The notes under the pieces were generated by a model that was given only the letters and a program-made list of their open reading frames with translations, was not told where the DNA came from and searched no databases. Both the position numbers and the translations under genes were made by a program. Shown here in pieces: positions 57,829 through 64,000 of a stretch of DNA of 64,000 bases (positions are counted from its first letter, which is position 1; every line of letters starts with the position of its first letter). The DNA is taken from positions 101,500,439 through 101,564,438 of the forward strand of contig OX457025.1 in the NCBI GenBank assembly GCA_949752745.1, in the 5' to 3' direction. Source of the DNA: Protula sp. h YS-2021 (Eukaryota > Annelida > Polychaeta > Sabellida > Serpulidae).

Positions 57829-58010
57829 ATGCCGCTGAAAAAAGGGTGCATTAAAAAGACAAAGGTCCCAGAGAAGTTCGTTGATCTGCAGCGCTACAGA
57901 GCAGGTGACGTTGTGCTTCACATGTATAGAGGGAAGTGGTGGCCTGCACGTGTGGAAGGCCGGGACCCTGACGGAAGTATAGAAGTCTCGTTTTGCGGTT
58001 TTGACTTTGC
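57829..58010 (+). CDS. PWWP protein copy 1, exon 1
   Basis: A good acceptor (TTGCTTTCACAG) lies directly before ATGCCGCTG, so the first methionine is probably reached after splicing of an untranslated exon. Donor is GTAAGT at 58011. The peptide includes RAGDVVLHMYRGKWWPARVE and GSIEVSFCGFDF, the beta-barrel of a PWWP domain (motif W-W-P-A in place of PWWP/PHWP). PWWP domains bind histone H3 methyl-lysine and DNA on chromatin; the closest layout I know is the HDGF type. Sequence is identical to copy 2 at 60101-60282. In this copy the gene appears truncated (see exon 3). Confidence 0.75.
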
Positions 58011-58265
58011 GTAAGTTCTTTAACATTTTTCTATTGCTTTCCTGTAAAACCAGGTTGATTTAGATTCCCTTTTGTTTTTGCGTGTTCTTGTGGAATGATG
58101 ACGTCCTATTCGCCGAAATTATACTTTTGTAGAGTTGAAAGACCAGTGTATTGTAGCATTGTTTTGCTCCTGTAATAACTGAAAAAAAACTTGACAAGGA
58201 CAGAAGTGACGTCCTTACAGCCGCTGAGAGTGATGCATGATTTCAAAACATTCTTTCATTTTTAG

Positions 58266-58324
58266 TCCGGAGACAGTTTCCGATCCCAGGAAGCTCAAAC
58301 CGTTTCCTATGGCTGTGGGAATTG
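58266..58324 (+). CDS. PWWP protein copy 1, exon 2
   Basis: The 59-nt exon between TTTTTAG and GTAATA encodes PETVSDPRKLKPFPMAVGI. It joins exon 1 in phase (GC plus T gives alanine) and corresponds to the loop and short helix region after the fourth strand, where HDGF-type domains read LFPYEE. It leaves one base, G. Identical to copy 2. Confidence 0.72.
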
Positions 58325-58843
58325 GTAATATGTTATTAAGAAATGACAGATTTTTTTTCCTTCCCTGTGATTGGGTTAAATGTCTGTTTTGTCGTTTCAT
58401 GGTTTGCCAATCTCCGTTTCCGTTGAGTTTTGCATGATAGTGCTTCATAAGTTTGCAGGTTCGATTATCTAGCCGGAAGCATCAGACCCAAAAGGACTTG
58501 TATTTTTTCAGTATCCTAGAAGAAGTGCTTAATCCCTGTATTGCCAGTTGCACGTTCTCATTGCTAAACGGACTGTATATGCGAGATTTTACTTATTCGT
58601 ATACCACCTATTTTTAAATTTTCTCTTAGTTGTCTGTTCCCTCTGTAACTTGCGTGGAAGGGAAATTGAAGTGACCATTGTGTACGTGTAATTTTTGTGC
58701 TCACGCCTTTGAATTATGAAAAAGTATCGTTTTTCTTTACGCACTGTGTGTTTTCGCATGGTTTTCGGGAATGATTTATGTGCGTCTAAACTTGTATGGA
58801 ATGAAATGTGGAATGATTAAGCATTCCGTCATTTTTTCTGCAG

Positions 58844-59052
58844 AAGAGGTGTCTAAATACCCCGGGAAGGGATACATCAAGGCCTGGGCAGAAGCCGCAA
58901 AGAGGTTATGCGGCAGGGATCAGAGCCACTTGACCCATTTTGTGGGTGAAATTGTTGGGGGACCGGTTAAAGATGACAGTTCGGATGTTAACCAAGCCTG
59001 TAGACAGATGAAGAAAGCAGCGGAAAATATCCCTGCGCGGGTAAAAAATTAA
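58844..59052 (+). CDS. PWWP protein copy 1, exon 3, truncated by the duplication
   Basis: After TTTTTTCTGCAG the exon joins in phase and reads EEVSKYPGKGYIKAWAEAAK, the C-terminal PWWP helices, then DQSHLTHFVGEIVGG. At the duplication junction the normal end (IPAPVSG) is replaced by IPARVKN and a stop at 59050-59052. The native donor is lost; the nearest GT is in the wrong phase. Together the three exons would give 149 residues. Whether this is translated or is a dead partial copy is unknown. Confidence 0.6.
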
Positions 59053-60100
59053 AAGTGGATAAAAAGTTAATGAGGATATGCCTGAAAGGTAAATACACAC
59101 ATGTTAAAAGCGCGGTTATTTTGTGAATCACGAGAAAATGTTGTTTTAGCGTGTTTGGTGTGATTTGTGGAATTTTTTTAAGAATGTTTAAGATGCTGCT
59201 GTAAAAATACAGGCTTAATTGTGAGGACGGCAAATTCTGGGCTAACATCTCTTTTCATTTTACGGATTTAAGTGTTTAGGAATGTTTGCTCAGAAAATTG
59301 TTGCTCAGTTTCGCTTGAAAATGCTGTCGATGTTGTCTTTTCATGGATTTCTTGGTTTACAATTTTTTGTAAGTGGCCACTGCTGGAAACTAGCTTTTTT
59401 AGGCCCAAGGACCCGGGTCTTTGAAAAAGGAGGGTCCAAAGCTCTTTAGGAAGGATCCGAACCGTGTTAAGATGAAATAGGGCGCAAGAAGACCTGATTT
59501 TTCGCGGCTCAGTCGGAGTCTGGGTAGCCAAAAAGGAGGGTCTCGGACCCCTGCCAATTTCCAGCCCTGTTAATACGTACACAGACTTTTGCCAATTTTA
59601 AACCCCCTCCCCTGAACGCAGTCCGGATGCTTTGGCCCGCCCCCTCCACCTTGAACGCTTAAAAGAATAAGCCAATTCGCACTTCGACTTTTGCGGAAAA
59701 ATTTTTGCGTTTCGGCTGAATTCAGATGGGATTAGGATGTAAATGATAGAAAAAAAAACTGCATGGATGGTCTCTTAGAATGTAAAAAAAAATCGGTCAG
59801 TTTCGCGCAGTTATAGCTTATGCTGTCGGGTCATACCTAAGATTGGGATTCCTTCTTGCTACTCCATGAGGGATTCCACATACAACGGTTAGAGTGATTT
59901 TGAATGTCCCATATCAGAATAATGTGGCAGGGGGCCCCGATATGGCCATAGCAGTAAAAAAAGATAGAAAAATGACAATGCTATACAAAATGTATCCGGT
60001 CACTTGTCGGTTAGTTTCGCTAAGATTTATGGATTGTGTTGTCGTTATTTCAAATTCCCAATATATTCAGCTAATGATAATTCTCTTATTGCTTTCACAG

Positions 60101-60282
60101 ATGCCGCTGAAAAAAGGGTGCATTAAAAAGACAAAGGTCCCAGAGAAGTTCGTTGATCTGCAGCGCTACAGAGCAGGTGACGTTGTGCTTCACATGTATA
60201 GAGGGAAGTGGTGGCCTGCACGTGTGGAAGGCCGGGACCCTGACGGAAGTATAGAAGTCTCGTTTTGCGGTTTTGACTTTGC
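60101..60282 (+). CDS. PWWP protein copy 2, exon 1
   Basis: Same acceptor-ATG arrangement and coding sequence as copy 1. This copy is the one that continues through exons 2 (60538), 3 (61116), 4 (61689) and 5 (62998). Joined, these have 182, 59, 204, 246 and 149 nt, total 840 nt with no internal stop, for 279 residues. All junction phases agree (2, 1, 1, 1). The encoded protein is an N-terminal PWWP domain and a polar tail, so a chromatin-reading role is inferred. Alternatively copy 1 exons may be spliced to copy 2 to give a double PWWP protein, but copy 1 exon 3 lacks a matching donor. Confidence 0.78.
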
Positions 60283-60537
60283 GTAAGTTCTTTAACATTT
60301 TTCTATTGCTTTCCTGTAAAACCAGGTTGATTTAGATTCCCTTTTGTTTTTGCGTGTTCTTGTGGAATGATGACGTCCTATTCGCCGAAATTATACTTTT
60401 GTAGAGTTGAAAGACCAGTGTATTGTAGCATTGTTTTGCTCCTGTAATAACTGAAAAAAAACTTGACAAGGACAGAAGTGACGTCCTTACAGCCGCTGAG
60501 AGTGATGCATGATTTCAAAACATTCTTTCATTTTTAG

Positions 60538-60596
60538 TCCGGAGACAGTTTCCGATCCCAGGAAGCTCAAACCGTTTCCTATGGCTGTGGGAATTG
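60538..60596 (+). CDS. PWWP protein copy 2, exon 2
   Basis: Identical to the copy 1 exon 2, with TTTTTAG acceptor and GTAATA donor. Supplies the LKPFPMAVG segment. Confidence 0.75.
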
Positions 60597-61115
60597 GTAA
60601 TATGTTATTAAGAAATGACAGATTTTTTTTCCTTCCCTGTGATTGGGTTAAATGTCTGTTTTGTCGTTTCATGGTTTGCCAATCTCCGTTTCCGTTGAGT
60701 TTTGCATGATAGTGCTTCACAAGTTTGCAGGTTCGATTATCTAGCCGGAAGCATCAGACCCAAAAGGACTTGTATTTTTTCAGTATCCTAGAAGAAGTGC
60801 TTAATCCCTGTATTGCCAGTTGCACGTTCTCATTGCTAAACGGACTGTATATGCGAGATTTTACTTATTCGTATACCACCTATTTTTAAATTTTCTCTTA
60901 GTTGTCTGTTCCCTCTGTAACTTGCGTGGAAGGGAAATTGAAGTGACCATTGTGTACGTGTAATTTTTGTGCTCACGCTTTGGAATTATGAAAAAGTATC
61001 GTTTTTCTTTACGCACTGTGTGTTTTCGCATGGTTTTTGGGAATGATTTATGTGCGTCTAAACTTATATGGAATGAAATGTGAAATGATTAAGCATTCCG
61101 TCATTTTTTCTGCAG

Positions 61116-61319
61116 AAGAGGTGTCTAAATACCCCGGGAAGGGATACATCAAGGCCTGGGCAGAAGCCGCAAAGAGGTTATGCGGCAGGGATCAGAGCCA
61201 CTTGACCCATTTTGTGGGTGAAATTGTTGGGGGACCGGTTAAAGATGACAGTTTGGATGTTAACCAAGCCTATAGACAGATTAAGAAAGCAGCGGAAAAT
61301 ATCCCTGCGCCGGTTTCAG
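61116..61319 (+). CDS. PWWP protein copy 2, exon 3
   Basis: A symmetrical phase 1-1 exon of 204 nt with acceptor TTTTCTGCAG and donor TTTCAGGTAATT. It reads KGYIKAWAEAAKRLCGRDQS and ends AAENIPAPVSG-type. Compared with copy 1, three residue changes are seen in the tail: Ser to Leu, Cys to Tyr, Met to Ile. Confidence 0.75.
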
Positions 61320-61688
61320 GTAATTACAGGTGGACGAATATACAACATATATTTTGCTTGACGCGTATTTCTCGTTTCATTCAACATTTCATTTTGTCTG
61401 TGTGAGTGTGATCCGAAGGGCAGTTTCATTATTTTACTGAACCGGAACTTGCAAGACTGAAGCGAAACGGACTGTTGTCAGAATTTTGAACGTGCGTGTC
61501 CTGTGCGGCTAAGCTTTAAATTATTCAAGGATGAAATAAGGACGTTATAGTTTATGACTCGGCTGTTACATTAACATTGACATTGGAAGAAAAGTAACCA
61601 CAGAGTTTAAAATAATTTTAAAAGCATCTGTTCATTTCGCTTGCACAGATTAACTGGTTGACATTTTCATACAATATCCCTGTTGCAG

Positions 61689-61934
61689 CGATCGAAAGGC
61701 ATGGCACAGAAGTTACGGTCACCATTGGGGAGAGGGTGGCGCAATCCGAAGATCGTAGTTCGGACAGCGATTGCGTCATTACGGGCGCCGATACCACGTC
61801 AAAAGAGCTTTGTGAGAGACCAGTGAAAAGGGAAGAGGGGGCACACACACATTCATTGCAGGGCGAAAAAGACACAAAACTCTCAGCGAATGCGGAATCG
61901 GCTGTTGAAGGGGCATCTTCTGAGAAGTTGCTGG
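61689..61934 (+). CDS. PWWP protein, exon 4: Ser/Glu/Asp-rich tail
   Basis: A symmetrical phase 1-1 exon of 246 nt with acceptor CCCTGTTGCAG and donor CTGGGTAAGT. The peptide begins AIERHGTEVTVTIGERVAQS and continues SEDRSSDSDCVITGADTTS, a polar, acidic, probably disordered linker. No domain is recognised. A degenerate second copy lies 640 bp downstream (62308-62570). Confidence 0.65.
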
Positions 61935-62309
61935 GTAAGTGATGATTTTGCGTTTATAAAGGGTAAGAATTGTTGCTGATATGTGTCGGAAGGAGTATCG
62001 TGATATATGTAACACTAGTGCAGATTTGGTCAAGCCAACCAGGTGTTGGCGTTTTAAAGAATTCAAAACATTTTTCGTGCGTTATGGTTGTCGGCGAAAC
62101 GAACTGCTTATCAGTGCCCACTGCTGTGATTGTAAGAGTTTTGTACAGTTCAGCTTTGAATTGAAGATGAAATGTGAAGGTTATTCCTGGGCGCTTCATG
62201 GTCTCTTCAAAGGTAGTTGCTATTTTGACTTGATGTGAAGTTGTCAGTGTCTCTGTCGTACGAACTCGCAGTGATTTAGCGTTTGTAATAACAGTGTTAT
62301 ACTTTTTCA

Positions 62310-62570
62310 GAAAATGTCCCCGTTGCTGCAATCGGAAGCCGTGACACAGAAGTCGCGGTCTGAGTTGGGGAGGGGGTGGCGCAATCCGAAGAACGTAGTT
62401 CGGACAGCGATTGCGTCATTACGGGCGCCGATACCACGTCAAAAGAGCTTTGTGAGGGACCAGTGAAAAGGGGGCACACACACATTCATCGCAGGGCGAA
62501 AAAGACACAAAACTCTCTGCGAATGCGGAATCGGCTGTTGAAGGGGCATCTTCTGAGAAGATGCTGGGTA
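62310..62570 (+). pseudogene. Degenerate duplicate of PWWP exon 4
   Basis: The copy opens after TTTTTCAG with ENVPVAAIGSRDTEVAV, then has a TGA stop at about 62361 where exon 4 has ACC. A 7-base deletion near 62470 (AAAAGGGGGCAC versus AAAAGGGAAGAGGGGGCAC) shifts the frame. The donor GTAAGT remains at about 62569. The central peptide SSDSDCVITGADTTSKELCE is unchanged. If included by splicing it would end the protein early. Confidence 0.8.
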
Positions 62571-62779
62571 AGTGAGGCTTTTGCATTTATAAAGCATTTA
62601 TAAAGGGTAAGAGAATTGTTGCTGAGGTGTGTCGGAAGGAGTATATTGATATATGTAGCAGTAGTGCAGATTTGGTCAAGCAAACCAGGTGTTGGCATTT
62701 TAAAGAATTCAAAACATTTTTCGTGCGTTATGGTTGTTGGCGAAACGGACTGCTTATCAATGCCCACTGCTGTGATTCC

Positions 62780-62928
62780 GGAAGACCATGAGGGCAATTA
62801 CTGCTGCTGTCCTATTTGGATTTTGCATGTTAAATCCTGCTAAGGCATTGCTTAAGCACTGCCTAAGCAGGATTTTACTTGCAAAATCCAAGTACGGCAG
62901 CAGCAGTAGTGGCCCTCCAGGTCTTCGC
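62780..62928. repeat. Near-palindrome of ~149 bp
   Basis: Arms 62780-62853 and 62854-62928 are reverse complements at about 62 of 74 positions by eye, with no loop (centre GCTTAAGC). Well-conserved parts are ACTGCTGCTG, TTGGATTTTGCA and AAATCCTGCT. The structure lies in the intron before exon 5, directly after the end of the duplicated block. It may be a foldback MITE-like insertion or a palindrome made during rearrangement. The transcript could form a long hairpin. Confidence 0.85.
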
Positions 62929-62997
62929 TTATATCACATAAATGCATTTACCACTTGCTTGTATAACTCTCATGTCTGTCATTTTGTTTTGTTGCAG

Positions 62998-63146
62998 AAG
63001 CTGCTGGACTTGTTTGCAGGATGGTAGAGAGGCCTGGAGGGGTAGATGCGGAGGTATTTGCGGGACATGAAATTGCGACATGTGTTTTGAGGGATGTGGT
63101 AGAGCACTGCCTGTGGGGAATATGTGGCCTATGCACACTGCTCTAG
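62998..63146 (+). CDS. PWWP protein, last exon
   Basis: After TTTTGTTTTGTTGCAG the phase-1 frame reads AAGLVCRMVERPGGVDAEVF, then AGHEIATCVLRDVVEHC, and stops at 63144-63146. It completes the 840-nt reading frame. Its last ~35 bases coincide with the 3' segment of a dispersed repeat also present at 11304-11340, so the natural C-terminus may have been replaced by repeat sequence or the true exon may end earlier. No AATAAA was found shortly downstream. Confidence 0.5.
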
Positions 63147-63149
63147 TTT

Positions 63150-64000
63150 GCATTTCACTTTTCTCTCATAAAGTGACCGACTGTAAATTTATGAAAGTAG
63201 CGGTGATGGGTAGTACGGGCAAGTTTCATGTGACAGGGTCACAAAAGCTGCCAAGTTTGCCGATGTGTTTAAAAAAGAAATACTTGCGTCGTAGATTTCG
63301 CGTGGGTGCACTATATTTCGCATAGTTATGGATGTGTGCGTACATTTAGCTTGTCAGTTCGAAAGTTTTAACTGTGCTATTTACAGTTCACTGTTCTTAT
63401 GCGAAGTGACCGACTTTAAAGTTATGAGCATTGCGAAATTGGGTAGTACAAGTAAATTGTATGTGACAGAATCTCAAAACTTCCAAATTTTGCTGGTGTT
63501 TCTGTAAGAACATTTTGGTGTTCGCACATTTCGCGTGGTCGTGTACGTACACTTGGCTTGTCAGTTCGAAAGCTTTTTAACTGTGTTATTTGCAGTTCAC
63601 TTTCTCCCACCAAGTGACCGACTTTGGTACGTACAAAACCATGCGAAATGTGCGAGCATCAAAATGTTCTTATTCACAGAAACATCGACAAAAGAAACTA
63701 TTTTGGGGACATTTCGCTGTGATGACATGTTTGTGGGATTCTGTTTTGGTTTACACAAGTGCGGGGAATTTTCTGTGTATCACTTTTCCCATGCAGTTCA
63801 CTGTTCTTATACAAAGTGACCGATTTGAATTTATGAACGTCGCGGGATTGGATAGTACGGGCAATTTTCATGTATCGGGTTTTCAAAAACCTGCCAGATT
63901 TCCCGAGGTATTTAGGAAGTGTTTGGGTTCGTACATTTCGCATGGTTATGTGCGTTCGCGTATCAGTTTGAAAGTTTCAATGTGTTATTTGCATTTAATT
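63150..64000. repeat. ~210-bp degenerate tandem repeat, 4 units, running off the window
   Basis: AAGTGACCGA(C/T)T occurs at 63171, 63404, 63612 and 63814, each within a similar unit: GGGTAGTAC(G/A)(G/A)G(C/T)AA, TTTCATGT, ACATTTCGC(G/A)TGG, CTTGTCAGTTCGAAAG(T/C)TTT, TTATTTGCAGTTCAC. The third unit contains an inverted segment (63627-63683). Small frames here are not considered genes. Confidence 0.9.

Larger units (their letters stand above)
56784..59045 (+). repeat. Tandem duplication, unit 1 (2.27 kb)
   Basis: The unit begins AAGTGGATAAAAAGTTAATG and is followed directly by unit 2, offset by 2272 bp in the exon region. It contains a complete set of the three PWWP exons. The junction at about 59040-59046 cuts the third exon. 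Confidence 0.93.
59046..61312 (+). repeat. Tandem duplication, unit 2 (2.27 kb)
   Basis: Second copy of the unit. From about 59930 to 60712 it is practically identical to unit 1 including introns; the first ~800 bp differ by numerous substitutions and several indels. The coding exons continue without interruption into unique sequence after 61319. Confidence 0.93.
61665..62775 (+). repeat. ~640-bp tandem duplication around exon 4
   Basis: Unit 1 runs from about 61665 to 62145 and its copy from about 62305 to 62775. GCAATCCGAAGA lies at 61741 and 62381. The similarity includes intronic sequence (GATTTGGTCAAGC(C/A)AACCAG) and ends at GCCCACTGCTGTGATT, where unit 2 meets the palindrome at 62780. 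Confidence 0.88.

Noticed and set aside
61970..62238. Possible exon with MCRKEYRDICNTSADLVKPT
   Set aside because: The frame is open for 85 codons, but the corresponding duplicate at about 62620-62760 is changed by stops and indels and no good acceptor/donor pair in phase was found; treated as intron.

Overview
This is a repeat-dominated stretch of an animal genome. I infer a marine lophotrochozoan, probably a mollusc, at low confidence on the phylum. The evidence is: genes split by GT-AG introns, several non-LTR retrotransposon classes, a hAT DNA transposon, a tRNA-derived SINE, at least fifteen minisatellite families, and dispersed repeats with a short terminal hairpin followed by GTCTGTC-type motifs. 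There are no bacterial-type operons. Almost every long open frame is a by-product of tandem repetition or belongs to a dead transposon.

Layout. 1-10.2 kb: a 165-bp satellite beside RNase H retroelement fragments, then two decayed related CR1/L2-like non-LTR elements, one on the minus strand (about 3.6-7.5 kb) and one on the plus strand (about 8.0-10.2 kb). 10.2-21.8 kb: dispersed repeats, a 2.5-kb ~54-bp minisatellite, C6/G6 arrays facing each other as an inverted repeat, a 31-bp array, and an unusual SINE array of three tRNA-like heads followed by three tail units. 21.9-25.1 kb: a complete hAT element with 8-bp target duplications and a broken transposase. 25.1-42.7 kb: a series of minisatellites (36, 86, 20, 38/46, 18 and 46/39 bp units) and poly-G tracts, with no convincing gene.

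Genes. From 42.7 to 52.7 kb three plus-strand exons encode the N-terminal Rab-binding domain (helix plus four-CxxC zinc finger) of a synaptotagmin-like protein (Slp/bitesize type). Its introns carry 43-bp and 33-bp minisatellites, and two of its exons have partial tandem copies beside them. From 57.8 to 63.1 kb, on the same strand, lies a small gene for a PWWP-domain protein. Its PWWP exons sit in a recent 2.27-kb tandem duplication, and its next exon lies in a second duplication of about 640 bp. The downstream chain of exons joins in phase to an 840-nt reading frame (279 residues). No further Slp exon was found between 52.7 and 57.8 kb, so the PWWP gene may be nested in a large Slp intron, or the Slp locus may be a fragment.

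No dedicated new molecular system (CRISPR, toxin or biosynthetic cluster) is visible. The most interesting signals are structural: the SINE head/tail array, exon-edge duplications at Slp exons, the PWWP duplication with a conversion-like identity tract, an ~149-bp near-palindrome at the edge of a duplicated block, and two-monomer minisatellites.
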